Source: Undaria pinnatifida
Taxonomy: Eukaryota > Sar > Phaeophyceae > Laminariales > Alariaceae
DNA length: 64,000 nt
Direction: 5' to 3'
Assembly (NCBI GenBank): GCA_012845835.1
Contig: JABAKD010000014.1
Span: 9,077,074-9,141,073 of the forward strand
Below the pieces are notes generated by a model. That model searched no databases. It saw nothing but the letters and a program-made list of their open reading frames with translations, and was not told the origin of the DNA. Positions 33,023-45,203 of the stretch are shown here, piece after piece. A program made the position numbers and the translations under genes. Positions within the stretch are counted from its first letter, which is position 1, and each line of letters starts with the position of its first letter.

Positions 33023-34300
33023 CGCGTGGTTACTTCATACGGTCGATGCCGTATCATATCAGTCATCAGTCGGTTTCGATTATTTTTCACTCCTCGAGTC
33101 GAGTCCCAAAGGGGTTTCACAACGGAAGCGGCGTACGCACCTAACACGTAACAAGTATTCCTCCGCTGAAACCGCCGGAAGGCCTTGTTTCATGCGCTCT
33201 CGCACCTGGCCTCGTCCGGGGGGGGGGGGCGGTCGAGTGCCCAAATGTGCATAAAGGCAGACAAAAGTAATAGGAAAGGTCAGACACGTGCCGAAATGTT
33301 CATAAAGGTGGACAAAAGTGGTAAGAGAGGTCAGGCACGACGTTAAAAGGGAATGTTCCGAAATTCGTCTAAAAACCGTCCAGAGGTGCTACTAAGACCG
33401 ATGACAATAATAAGAGCGATATTTTGGCAAAAAAGTTTCCAAACCTTTTTTTGGGCGTAATTTGCTGAAGTATTCCGGGTAACGTCGCTAATGGGGAAAA
33501 CATGACCAAGATGTTTTTTTTTGGGCTATTTTTTGGGCCATGCGGTCCAACAGGTAAATTTGTCTGCTTTCATCAAGCCTTGATTAACGCTGCCCACCGA
33601 ACACGATTGACCTTCGATCTCGAGATAGAGACAACCCATGGTCGCTCCTCTTCGTTCCGGACAAGGCCACATGGGTGTAGGTGACAGCGCTGAAGAGTTC
33701 ATCTCGATTCATGCCCGAGGGTGTGAGAGGTTGCTTGTGCTGTCCTGTGGTCTTCCGTCACATCCTCTCGAAATTCTGTTTTTCACCCGGTGGGAGAAGA
33801 TGGAGAGTTTTTGTCTCAGTTTTCTACACACCAGCCGCTAAAAGTGTTTTTAACACAGCGCCCGCCACAAATCACCGGCCGTAGAGTGAGCGCTGTACAC
33901 CAAGGGGGGGTCGGAGCCCCTGACGAGCTCGCCACGTTCATAGTTCACGACGCTGTCATTGATTTTGTCGAACGAAGTGTGTGGACCACACGAAATTGCG
34001 CCGCGTCCAATCCAAGACCTGCCTGAGAATTTCTCAGGCTGATGTTGGCCACGATCGCCGCGAGAAATCGTTTGTTTTTCCCGCAATTGTGGAAACTTTC
34101 AAAAACAAATCTTCCAGATTGGGTCCATAGGTAACTGTTCATGCAAAGTTTGGCTGGGATCTTGAGCAATTTCAAACTTTTGGTCTTCCATTGTCACCGG
34201 TCTAACAAGAGCGGTGTCGAACGATGGGGCAGAAAAAGGGGCAGAAACGTGTGGAAACGCGCACAAACCAAAACAATTCATGAAAACGAGGCACTAGTAT
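33023..34300. other. No confident gene
   Basis: A ~60-bp direct duplication occurs at 33238-33350 (CATAAAGG(C/T)(A/G)GACAAAAGT). On the minus strand, 34281-33850 is open in one frame except one stop (MEDQKFEIAQDPSQTLHEQ...), which might be a decayed exon. No family recognised. Confidence 0.3.
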
Positions 34301-34675
34301 GCCCCCCCCCCGCCCCCACCCCCCACCTTCCCCCCCAACCCATCCCAACCCCACCCCCTCGAACACTCCACCCTCTCTTTACTCACTGATTGTACGACTT
34401 ACCCCAGGATATACATGATAAACTGATGTATTATTTCCAAAACCGTCACATTTATCCCCTCAAAATAATGTTTAGTTTCCAGGCACATATTGAGCTGCCC
34501 CCCCCCCCGCCCCCCCCCCGGCCCAACCCCCCCCCCCCCCCCCCCCCCCCCGGCCCCAACCCCCCCCCCCCCCGCCCCCAATAATATACTGGTGCCAAAA
34601 CCGTCAGATTTATCCCCTCGAAAGGATTTATAGCTTACATGCACAAATTGCCCCCTTCCCCCCCCACCCCCCCTC
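34301..34675. repeat. C-rich runs and a diverged duplication
   Basis: Poly-C stretches at 34301-34375 and 34497-34580. The segment AAAACCGTCA(C/G)ATTTATCCCCTC occurs twice (34439, 34598). Confidence 0.8.
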
Positions 34676-34677
34676 CA

Positions 34678-34962
34678 AACCCGCTCGCTTTTGATCGAAA
34701 CCAGGCCCCCTTTCCCTTCACAGCTGTCAGATTTTGTCCCCCTCAGAAACGGGTTTTATAGTTTCCGCGCAGACTGACTAAAATCATCCTGTTGACCCTG
34801 ATAGCTACACTGTAGTTGTAAGGGGAGTCGCCGACCTATATCCTTAATGAGGACACACAACTCGTAATGCGCGCGATCGGAGTATCACACACAGCTTGCA
34901 AAGATGAGTTTCGACGAAATCTTCGATCTCACAGCTGGAGTGTATTTTCATTTTTTATAACA
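34678..34962 (+). repeat. R1 copy, 285 bp
   Basis: Nearly identical over its full length to 58446-58730, from CCCGCTCGCTTTTGATC through TTGACCCTGATAGCTACACT and GATCGGAGTATCACACAC to GATCTCACAGCTGGAGTG and a TATTTTCATTTTTTATAA tail. Confidence 0.9.
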
Positions 34963-35009
34963 ATCAGCCGTCGACGCTTACAGTATTAGACTAACTGACG
35001 GTTTATTTT

Positions 35010-35226
35010 CAGGGCCTTTCGATGGTCGGGCCGGTTTTCGCGGGTCGGATCGGGGCAGGGTGACCCCGGCCCGTCCCGTGAAATTTGAAAACCTCCTGAC
35101 CCGGCCCGACCAAATCCATGAGACTTTGAACACCTCCTCCTGACGCGAACTGACTCGACTCGATTCTTTTTGTTTTAACCTCCAGATCCGACACGCGGGC
35201 CTGGTCATGACCCGTGAAAACCCCTG
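35010..35226. mobile_element. hAT-type MITE filled with GGGTC iterations, copy 2
   Basis: Starts CAGGGCCTTTCGATGGTC and ends GACCCGTGAAAACCCCTG. Flanked by TTTATTTT and TATATTTT (8 bp, one mismatch). Confidence 0.8.
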
Positions 35227-35234
35227 TATATTTT

Positions 35235-35515
35235 CGGAACACCCGCGATAAACACGCCGTCACATCTTGGTCGGAGTGGCTGGGGTTACACCAAATTCGT
35301 GTCATTAAAAACACGAGGAAACCAGCGAACCGGTGATCCGTAGCACTTTCGTCATCGGTGACGTACGAAGCAGCCATGGTACGACGCCAGGCGCGCGACA
35401 AGAACCATGTCTCCGATTGTGCCAGTTTTTCGTGCTGCTGGCTGGCAAAGTCGACTTCACCAGAACACCACCACAGCGTGCGCCAGAACACTACAGCAGT
35501 GCGCACATGCGGCAC
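35235..35515 (-). CDS. Unassigned coding-like open frame
   Basis: The minus-strand frame reads on from VRTAVVFWRTLWWCSGEV through TMAASYVTDDESATDHRFAG to SRVFRKYTG, where the MITE copy 2 begins. Residue use looks protein-like, but no family or splice site is certain. Confidence 0.25.
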
Positions 35516-35569
35516 TGCTCCTGCTCTTACAGTAGGTCATTCGTTGTTGCTGTCCACGATGTTGGTTGG

Positions 35570-35925
35570 ATGACGTCATTTTTTGTGCAGTGCCGTCCTG
35601 CTCCCCTCTTCCTGTCCATCTCCTTTTCTCCGTTTTTTTCCTTTGTATTCTTAATATTTTGTTCTAGTTTTCCTCTTCCATGCAAATGCTCTGGTGTGCC
35701 GGCCTCCACGTTTTTGTTTTGTGCCCGCGTGCCTATTGCGGTTGGCATGGCATGGCCGAAGCACCTTGCTACATCTGCAGCGTGTACAATATCTCTGTCT
35801 CGTAGCTTGTGACCACAGCAGTAGCAGAGCTCGTCCCGCGATGAGACATCGGCACGGACACTGGCTGTGCTGGATATGGATGGCTGGAAACATCAGTTCA
35901 ATGAAACGAACACGCACACCACCCC
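35570..35925 (-). repeat. R6 retroposon-like copy
   Basis: Shares ATCTCTGT(C/G)TCGT(A/G)GCTTGTGACCACAG and GTGTGCTGGAT with the 863-bp insertion at 52912-53774. A related inverted copy is near 59990-60400. Confidence 0.6.
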
Positions 35926-36113
35926 GTAAGCGGTTTCTGGTTGCTTACCACCGCTGTCTGGCGTCTGGTGCACCCGGCGCCCTCACGCATCCCCCAAAAA
36001 CCCATGAGGGGTGTCACTCCATTTTGAGGGCTGTGACTGTTTGTTGTGAGAAGCTGTAGCTGTCTGTCCGCAAGTGAAGTGCAAACTTCGTGACGGCCGA
36101 ATTTCGACCACTA

Positions 36114-37240
36114 TTAATACTGCTGCAGCACCGCAAAGTCCAGGCGTAGCCTTCCGTCGAGAAAGCGCGGAAGGTCAATATGGAGATAATCATATGCTGC
36201 GGTACGACAGATGAAACCGTATCGTGGTATCGTCGTGACGCATACGCTCCCAGCTAAAAGGAACGAACCCAGCAGAGGGTTCAGAAATGCGGCCAATTGA
36301 AAAGGCGGCATAACAAACTGGGCCGAGAAGAGATTAGAGTCTTAGATTCACCCGCAAACCCGGGCATGGAGAGTAGATAAGGTCCTCCGTGCCTTCTAGA
36401 ACAGCAAAAACCCATCCAACATCAAGTCCCCGAAAGCGTATTATTGATGCTTCGACATCGTATCCAACATCGAACTTGTAAACTTCGAAGTCATCATTAG
36501 ACTTACGTTCAAAGACTGGTGCCAATGGCTAACGGTATCTTGTCCAACTTAAATTATCGTTCGATGTTCATCACCAACCACTAACACCTGGTATACCTCT
36601 GCCTGGCACATTATGCAGCAGGGATGCGTGTTACTGCCGCCAGTAAGTTCGCGAACTTATCGGTACTACCGCTAAATCAGTCATTGCGAGAACCGCACTC
36701 GAGAACCACGACATACCGCAAAAACCACATGCGGCAGGGGACAGATCGCTACCATCCCCTTGTGATAAGGCTTAAAATGCGGAGGTTTTCAACACCCATA
36801 GGGCGGCGTTCGTATTCATAGGGGTTGGTACTAATTATCAAAGCAGTCATTTTTTTACCCAGAACCTCGCATGGAACTGCGAACCGTTCGCAACCCGGAA
36901 CCGGCAATACGCCTCCTTGACAATAAGCACCCAGGTCCACGGACAGACAGACGGACGGACGGACGGGGCAGGGGGGGGATTCTAGTTTCTTTACCAGGTG
37001 TGCACGCTAAACATGCCAGGCGGAACGCATAAAAAATGTGACGAATTTTTCACTCGTGCTTTCGGGTTGCCTTGTGTTACAAACCAGGAGAGGGCGTCGC
37101 ACCCATCCCAATCTAACCCTAACCTAACCGACACCACGCCGACAACCCCAGCTACTAACGCCCCGTAGACGAGACACACAGAAGACAGAGCAGATAACCA
37201 GGAAGAACACGCGGCTGGTGACGGTTGATGCAGCTTCCAT
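36114..37240 (-). CDS. Possible multi-exon secreted protein gene
   Basis: ATG at 37240 opens MEAASTVTSRVFFLVICSVF, a signal-peptide-like start. It ends in phase 0 at a donor GGGC|GTTAGT after 37160. Lower on the same strand, coding-like frames read CERFAVPCEVLG (about 36865-36900), VFERKSNDDFEVYKFDVGYD (from about 36525) and MPPFQLAAFLNPLLGSF to LRLDFAVLQQY and a stop at 36114. The last two blocks are in different frames, 34 nt apart with GTGAAT...GCCCAG ends, so either a tiny intron or an indel. No family recognised. Exon joins are inference. Confidence 0.35.
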
Positions 37241-37911
37241 CACCGCAACCAAAAACTGTGGCCCGTGACGTCGTCCCTGATCGCATGGAGTGCTCCTGTA
37301 CAACCTATTCCGTAAAATCGTGCGTTCTAGCAAATGATGATACTGTTGTTTGGCCGCCAAGTGCACTTTGTCGAGCCCTAATCTCGTGCTTCAGGACACC
37401 GGTGCCCTTGCAACTGCAGGCTATGGTCGGCTAGTTGTACGGGCACACTCCACTCTTTCTTGAGGGCTGGGCGTCGCCTCTACCGCAGCTGGATGTTGCG
37501 CCAGTGCTGCCGCCCCACCTTGACCGGTGACATTTATTGACTTCAATCCTTTAGCCTTTGTGTTTCAGGGATTAGCTGCGTTTTGACACCCTCCTCTCTT
37601 TCTCACCAAAAGGCGAAGTCTGTTCGCTTTTTAGGTTTCGTTTTCCCCATTATACAGGTCCTTAGGCCATCTCGTATAACGCCGTTTCTGGATCCGAAAA
37701 AGAACGCTCTCGGATCGACAAACCGGTTCGAAAATCTTACGGGCCCAAAACCGGTGATTTTTCAGGCTTTCATGTTACGGTATCGTTTTCGCGTCGGCCT
37801 CACCCGAAAACTGGGACCCAGGTTCGAATGAAATCGTATCCGAAAATGACCTCCGGATTTGGTTTTCCATACGTCATGGGAGGTAACACACGTGTAACAA
37901 GCCAAAAACAG
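37241..37911. other. No gene seen
   Basis: 37583-37831 holds an 82-codon plus-strand frame with no motif. GGATCCGAAAA-like words recur here, as at 46.8 kb. The last 8 bases are the left target duplication of the next element. Confidence 0.35.
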
Positions 37912-39450
37912 CAGGGCTTTTCACGGGTCATGATCGAACCCGCGGGTCGGGTCAAGGGGTCTCGCGGGTCGGGTCGGTTCGAGTGATTAACATTTCAAAA
38001 TCTCACGGGTCGGGTCGGGTCGGGTCAAGAGGTTTCAAAATCTCGCGGGTCGGGTCGGGTCGGGTCAATAAGCTTAAAAAATTTCGCGGGTCGGGTCGGG
38101 TTGGGTCAAGAGATTTCAAAATCTCGCGGGTCGGGTCGGGTCGGGTCAAGAGGTTTTCAAAACCTCGCGGGTCGGGTCTGGTCATGACCCGCGAGATACG
38201 GGTTACTCGCGGGTCAAGCCATCATGACCCGCGGGTTGTTTTCGGCTGACCCGCGGGTCAAACCCGCGGATCTGGCCCGCGGGTCCGCCCTTTTTCAAAT
38301 TAACAGCTGAGGGCCATTGCCGTGCGGGTCCGATCCGCGGATCCGTAATGCATACAAAAATTACCGGGTCCTGCCTCTCTCGTGCCGATGCTCCGATCAT
38401 GTCATCACAGCGTGTAGAACAATCACCAGGCAGTACCCCTAGCTACTCGTGCCATGACGTACAGTGTGACGCGAATCCCGTGCCGGCCGAAGCCGTAACA
38501 GTAGTAATAATACCGTCATACCAGTACCAATAAATGTGACCAATTGTAAAAAAGACAAGGGCAGTCGTCGTCAAAGCAACAGCAGCAGCAGCAGCAGCAG
38601 CACTGGCAGCAGCAAGCACTAGCAGCAGCAAGCACCAGCAGCATACCCCGGGTTCTCGCGGATCACAGCCGCTGGTGACAGATCCACCACCCCAGTTGTG
38701 GGCTTGCTGCCGGGAGCGGCTAAGATAGGCTGCTTGCCGGGGCTGGAGACTGCATAGTAGATAGAAGATAGATGCAGTATTAACTGCAGTAGTAGCTAGC
38801 TCGAGAATTATCATACCACCAGTCAGTGCGAAATGTGACCAAACGTAAAAAAGCAACAAGAGCAGTCGCCGTCAAAGCAGCAGCAGCAGCAGCAGCAGAC
38901 AACGCATCCTCGCGGATCGCAGCCCCTGCTGACAGATCCACCGCCCCAGTTGTGGGCTGGCTGCCGGGGCGGCTCAGGTAGGGTGCTTGCCGGGGCCAGA
39001 GACTGCATAGATAACTCGCTCGTCGGGTCGCTCGTCGGGTCGACCCGGTGGTCTAGCGCTACGGGCGTGGCACATTGCCCATGCGTGTGGGTTGCGGTTT
39101 ATTTATCATTTTTCGCGTGCACACCACAAAATACTGCTACAAACAATACCGGTAGAAAGAACCATAGAGCACGACATCCTGGGAAAAGTACGAGGGACCA
39201 AGGACCAACCAACCGACCGAGGTATACATGCTTCGACCCGTGACTCTTCGACTTTGACCCGTGATAAATGTCACGGGTCAAGCTGACCTGACCCGCATGT
39301 AACCCGCATATCGCGGGTCACCCGGATTGCGGCGGGTCGGGTCGGGTGAAGACGTATCGAAACTTTCACGGGTTGGGTCGGGTCAGCTGACCCGACCCAA
39401 CCCGATCCGACCCGACCCGCGAGATTTGACCCGACCCGTGAAAATCCCTG
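37912..39450. mobile_element. hAT-type element, 1539 bp, GGGTC-rich ends
   Basis: Ends CAGGGCTTTTCACGGGTC and GACCCGTGAAAATCCCTG are inverted. Flanks AAAAACAG at 37904-37911 and AAAAACAG at 39451-39458 form a perfect 8-bp target duplication. Subterminal arrays of CGGGTCGGGTCGGGTCAA lie at 37930-38230 and 39280-39440. The core has a ~270-bp tandem duplication (38535-38760 and 38827-39010) with CAG-repeat runs and CCAGTTGTGGGCT(T/G)GCTGCCG. No transposase frame, so non-autonomous. Confidence 0.9.
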
Positions 39451-39458
39451 AAAAACAG

Positions 39459-39930
39459 CAGTAGTTGCAGTAATACAATTCACAAGACACGCATCAGACA
39501 TTCTATCTGCTGAGCAGGCAACACGAATCATCGGCGTACTCATGCTGATGCTGTATCCCGCTACCCACTTGCACACACCTCGGGCCTCGCCACGAGCCGA
39601 CGGGATCGGATAATGATGGTGACGACTACGAGAGCCTTGCCAGTCTCCTCGCAGCCGCGACGGCAGCATTCGCCCAACAGAAAAAAAACGCGCTACTCGT
39701 TGTCGTCGAGGACGAGGACAGCCGCCATCTGCGACGTGTCGTTGTTAATGCACGAGATCGTCGGGAGCGAGGGAGAAGACGGCCCTCACCGCGTGAAACG
39801 CACACGGCGCGCTTTCCTCGTCTTTTCATCCACGATAATACTGTAAGCTTCATCTGCGTGCGCTGGGGTGCTCTGGTGCGGCGTACATGAGTACTGCTGT
39901 GATCGAGCGATCACTGTTTGCTTAGCATAT
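39459..39930. other. Possible minus-strand exon, otherwise empty
   Basis: Around 39840-39795 the minus strand reads TTACAG|TATTATCGTGG...CACGCG|GTGAGG, which would be a short exon coding IIVDEKTRKARRVRF. No family or partner exon found. Confidence 0.25.
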
Positions 39931-39934
39931 ATAA

Positions 39935-40975
39935 AAAAATATCTCAAGGACGTCAGACGCGAGTTCGATGAAATTTCGGGTCAAAACTCATCTTTGCAAG
40001 CTGCGTTGTTGGTACTTAAAATATACTATATGGGTGAGTTTTTTTTTGGGAGCGGGGTCCTAAAATATATATAGATAGGTCTATGTGTTTTGTTTTCTCC
40101 ATTATAATATCAAGTGTTGGTATTTTTACTTTCGGTGGGGAATTCTGAGCTAGATCTAACATCATATCTTACAAATTTATTACTGTCGTTTCCACTATAC
40201 TGCTCTATCGTATGCATGGTAGGTGGTTTATTTTGTTTTTTTCCCCGCTTTAACATCGGGAGGAGCACGAATACAGAGTATTACTAGTTATCTAATATGT
40301 TCATATTAATACAGCATTCGAGAAGAAAAGTCGGCTACTCCACCCCCCCCAAAAAAGGACTCTGTGGGACTCGAACCCGCGGTTCCAAATTGATACGGTG
40401 TCACTCTGAACATTCTATAAAAATATTTCCAGGACGTCAGCTGTGACTTGGACGAATTTCGGGTCAATACTCATTTTTTCAAGCTGCTTGTTGGTACTTG
40501 TAATAAACTACGTGGGTAATATTTCTTCTCAATGGGAGGGCTCCTATTCTTTTGTAAAAAAAACGTTTTCTCCACTATATGATAGGTGTTGGTATTTTCA
40601 CTTGAGGCGAGGAATTTTGAACTACATTAACATCATATCTACATAAAGAAGTTATTTCTGTAGTTTTCACTATGTTGCTCTATCATATGTATGGTGGATG
40701 GTTCGCGGATGTATGGCTTGGTCCGGGTTGTTGGTACTTGTGGTTAAGTGCGCAGGTAAGTTTTCTCCACCTGGGGGTGGACTTATTATTTTGTTTTTTG
40801 CGCTATAATGGCGGATTTTGGTATACATTGGGAGTATGAAGACAGTAGTAGTGATCTAATAGATACCATGTAAAAGTCCCACGCGAAAAAAAAAGGGACG
40901 GGAGTCTCTGTGAGACTCGAACCCACGGTTTACGATTGATACGTTGTCACCCTGATATTTTGACTACAGATATCA
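39935..40975. repeat. Two-copy ~510-bp tandem duplication with R1-like and tRNA B-box-like ends
   Basis: Each unit begins with an R1-like end (GGACGTCAG..., GGGTCAA(A/T)ACTCAT(C/T)TTT(G/T)CAAGCTG, TTGTTGGTACTT). The shared AT-rich middle contains GTGTTGGTATTTT and AACATCATATCT, and the unit ends with GACTCTGTGGGACTCGAACC (40363) or GTCTCTGTGAGACTCGAACC (40904). On the minus strand these give GGTTCGAGTCCC and GGTTCGAGTCTC, textbook B-boxes, next to a T-run. No complete tRNA fold. Confidence 0.7.
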
Positions 40976-42829
40976 GTTACGCGTGAAGGCAAATTGTGTT
41001 TTCATAAATGACCCTATTATTGCTCTCTCATTATTTCGGTTTAATTCTAATACGAAAAATTTTCGTTTACAACAGTAGCTGATCGCACTTAATATTAAAC
41101 TTCATATTATACCACTTATATAATATTACTGAGTCATGTCATCATGAAAAAATTGCGAGGTTATTTCCCCGCATGGGGAATAAACTTTTATCACCTGTTA
41201 ATTAGACTGGCTATTTGCACTTGGTTACTGAGTCAGGTTATATGAAGAGTCGATGAATGGGAAGTACACCACTCAAGGAAAATCAACGAGTGGTGAGCAT
41301 GACTTGTGAGCCGACGAGTTGTGAGCATGACTAGTGAGCATCATCACCATGTTGTGGTATACTCATGGTACTTCCCTTGTATAGGCGGTGCACAGCAGCA
41401 GTGTATATCCAGTCCATCCTGTCCTTCCTGACTCGTTATGGTCGCTCCAATATGAATGCTTGTATCCAGTCCATGACATGCCATTATCGTTTTCCTTCGA
41501 CCGCACTTCTTTTCAGTTATATTTACTCGTATATTAAACTCCTTCATCACCAAATGTTCACCTGTATGTTTGCCGCAGATGGTAGAAGTCTTTCAGTTTT
41601 TCAGCAGGTGAACAGCTTAGCAATGCACTTGAACATGTCACCAAGGCTCCCTGGTTCCCCTCAGTCACTACCGCACGGTACCGTAGCACAAAAAGCTGAG
41701 CTCAAAGCCTTGATTCCGCACACAGCGAACGTTTAAGCAAGGAACCAATACCGACTGAGTGTACAAGTGCATTGCTTATTTTTTGTGTAGTTGTTTGCCC
41801 ATGATCTTGATTGAAGTATCTGTGTACGAAACGGAAATGCAAAATAATAGTTCATCCGTTTCACGGCTATATTTCATGGGTACGTACTAGACAGTAAGAG
41901 GCAGATAATTTGGGGCACCAGTCATAATGTTATTTATTCTTGAATTTTGCAAGCGTGAGGTTGGTAGTGTTGGTAAGCACAATCATTTAACAATTTTGAG
42001 GTTGGTTCTGTTGATAAATAAATACGTTAGAGTTGTATCTTAGGTATTGGGAATGCATCACTTTGTATCTACTGATCAAATGGTGAGGGACATTTGGGTT
42101 TTCAATGTTCCCCCTCACAGTCAATTCAGGTATAATGTACTAATATACTCAGGAGTATTGGTGTATAATACCATCCTTGATTGTACCATGATATAATTGA
42201 TTTTGTGTAACTTAGGTGCAACAAATAGGAGATAGTTTTTAGGGGTTGGATGTATTATATATTCCATCAGTGGATCATGGATGCATTTTAAGCTCCTGTA
42301 TTTTAACAGTTGTTTAATCTCACATATTTTAATAGCTTCATCAACCCGTTAACCGTTTGGATACATCTACATGTTTCTAAATAACAATAACAACCATAAG
42401 ATCATCGAAAGATGTAACCACAGCAACAGACCACAGCAATAACAGCAATTATAACAATTCTAACAACAATAACAATAGCAATAGGTACAAGAACACCAAC
42501 AAAAGCAACGACAATCGCAACCATAACAACAATTGAACCAGAACTACTACAACGATGATGGCAATCACACGTAACAGAAGTACGAAAAACAACATTAACC
42601 ATCAACAAGAGTAATGAGTCACCATCATAACAGCAATCACTACAACCATAGCACCAGTGAAATCAACAACCATACTATCACCATTGCCCGTACCATTATT
42701 TTAAATTATTACATACAGCAGTAGAAGTTTCTTACCTTCTCTGTCTTCTATCCAATCCCCTTTTCCTGTTCCTATTTTCCGTGGTCTATGTGATTCCAAA
42801 TCTCCGTTTACACTGTGAACCAATATTCA
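40976..42829. other. AT-rich stretch, no gene seen
   Basis: A 123-codon plus-strand frame at 41365-41736 has no motif. An ACA/AAC-rich low-complexity segment lies at about 42385-42680. GTGAGCATGACT(T/A)GTGAG is duplicated near 41295 and 41325. Confidence 0.4.
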
Positions 42830-43589
42830 TCACAAACGCTTGGGTTTTTTACTCCCCTTATACGTATTTCTTGTGATGAGTGATCTCTCGAAGAAGGAAC
42901 TATTAAAGTTGTGTAATTTATTCCTCATCTTAACTCTATTATACCTATTATTAATCATATCCTTCATTAGTTTCGCGGCTGCATTTTAGAAAAAAACAAT
43001 TTCTGAACATCTAATTGCAAATCTACATAGTTGGCAATGGAGGGTGGCGTGCTTACAACTATTAGACTCTCTAGTTTCTATATGAGGATACCTTCGGTAA
43101 TACTCCAACGCTCCCATGTGGTCTCGTTTATCATACATTTTAATTTGCGAAACCCCTGGCGTACTTTGTAAAATCTCCAATTCAGAAAATGTACTGCTGT
43201 GCTTCAAGTACCTGCTTGTTCCTTGACAACAGATACAGGGTTTTCTATTTCTTCTCCACCAACATCTTTAACATACACCGGGTACATTCCACCTGATACG
43301 ATCGTATGTTCCCGTCTTGTTTAACAATTTCTTCAACCTTTGCACCATTGCTTTGTGATCCTAATGAAACTGTAACAATATCATCAATAAACCTTTTCGT
43401 ATTGTTTGCATACTGTTCTATGAACGTATACGGATACAGGGGCTCATTACCATTATTCTTTGCATGTTCAAATTCATTTATCATAACTTTTACTCCGTAA
43501 TAGTTTGAACTCATGGATAAATGCAAAATCGTTCGCTAAATCCGGTGCAGGAGCAGTTCCCATAAATATCCCGGACGATTGTTTATATA

Positions 43590-43860
43590 TCATGAAAAAT
43601 TAAAATACACTCCAGCTGTGAGATCGAAGATTTCGTCGAAACTCATCTTTCCAAGCTGTGTGTTATACTCCAATCGCGCGTATTACGAGTTGTGTGTCCT
43701 CATTAAGGATATAGGTCGGCGACTCCCCATACAACTACAGTGTAGCTATCAGGGTCAACAGGGTTATGTTAGTCAGTCTGTGCGCGGAAACTATATTATA
43801 AAAAATGAAAATACACTCCAGCTGTGAGATCGAAGATTTCGTCGAAACTCATCTTTATAT
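43590..43860 (-). repeat. R1 copy plus a second R1 end in tandem
   Basis: A near full R1 end (43598-43795) is followed by another start of R1 (GAAAATACACTCCAGCTGTG at 43807) cut after CTCATCTTTA. Lies in the insertion that splits the RT pseudogene. Confidence 0.85.
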
Positions 43861-43979
43861 ATTACTTCCAAATTGTACAGAGCCTTCATTTAGAACGAAG
43901 TTTATCCCTTCACACAATTTATCTCGCTACGTGTACATAAATTTCCCGTTAAACATCGGGATCTTCAGATACTTCACCT

Positions 43980-44160
43980 GGAGGGTGTTCAGACCTATTT
44001 ACCTCTTTTCTTTTCCTTGCTTCCTCTCCTTGTTTTGTCTTTCTTGCTTTTCTTGTCTTTTTCTTTCCTTTCCGTTTTCGTTTTCTTTTGTTTCGCTTTC
44101 TTCTCTTTTCTTTCCGTTCCTTCATCTTCTTTTCTTTTCTTTGTTTCTTTTCTCCAACTG
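43980..44160. repeat. Pyrimidine-rich tract
   Basis: TTTCTTTTCCTTGCTTCC-type C/T-rich sequence inside the insertion within the RT pseudogene. Confidence 0.8.
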
Positions 44161-44351
44161 ACTTGCGTCTGTCGTGCGTATGCGGGGTGATAGATACTAC
44201 TCGTACGTGTAATATTAAAAAAATATACCAGGTACGTTGTAGTCTTTCTTGGGTGGCAAGCGGTCTAGTCGGTTTCTCCAGGCGTGAGTAATGAGACGTA
44301 TGCACCGGTATCGACCTGGCACATCGTAGACTGACTCCCGATTTCACTTTT

Positions 44352-44440
44352 ATTATAAAAATTAAAACACATTCCAGCTGTGAGATCGAATTTTTTGCCG
44401 AAACTCATCTTTGCAAGCTGTGTGTGATACTTCGATCACT
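44352..44440 (-). repeat. R1 truncated copy
   Basis: Only the end of R1 is kept (CATTCCAGCTGTGAGATCGA to GTGTGATACTTCGATCA). Confidence 0.8.
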
Positions 44441-44496
44441 TTTATATGTTTCTGGCGGAGGCATGAGTTGCGTCAGCTGTGATGTATGCGTGTACC

Positions 44497-44615
44497 ACCT
44501 TGAGTTGTTTGTGTTTTTCCCTGGGGTATTCCTCAGCTCCAGAGTGACTGGACCATGTACTGTGACCACGGACTTGATAATGCGAGGTAATGTGAGAACA
44601 ACAACAACCTCGTTC
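44497..44615 (-). repeat. R7 dispersed block
   Basis: Reverse complement of 48467-48580: CTGGGGTATTCCTCAGCTCC, CAGAGTGACTGGA, TGTGACCACGGACTTGATAA, TGCGAGGTAATGTGA and AACAACAACAAC. A third diverged copy is at 55690-55815. Confidence 0.75.
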
Positions 44616-45203
44616 ACTTAGGTGTCACCTCGTCATTTTTGTACCCGAACTTCACGCACACGCATTTATATCCATAAATTACTTGTTCATGCGTGAATAC
44701 CAGTTCCAAGAGTTCTTTCATAATTCTTTTCAAGCACGAAACTGGGATATTAGGATACATTGCTACAAAACCAACGTTTCTAACTGGTGAGGTAATTTAT
44801 TTTCACCAATTGGGGTAACTGAAGCTGCCTTTTTATCCAAGTCACGCATAAGTTCAACAATATCGCTTCCTCCAGAGGTAATCCAACATTCCTTCGCTAC
44901 AAGACCAATACGTAGGCAGGCATTCTTTGCGCCATATTGCGTGTAATACAGGCCTAATGCCCACTAAAATTGCCTCAACTATCTTCGCTATTCCTTCAGT
45001 GATAGTTCTACAACATGATGTAATGCCCCTAAAAGCTGGTATTGCTTTATGCAATTTGGGCATGAGATATCTTACGGGTACGAGTTAGTTTAGGACATTT
45101 TTCCAGAATCGCCTCTGACCCATCTAGTGCTACACAAATATTTGGAATTGGCAAGCATTCTATATTTGAATATTCCTATTGCCGTTCAATGATGTTATCC
45201 ATT

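Noticed and set aside
44088-44291. Phe/Ser-rich membrane protein frame
   Set aside because: It is the translation of a pyrimidine-rich tract inside an insertion.
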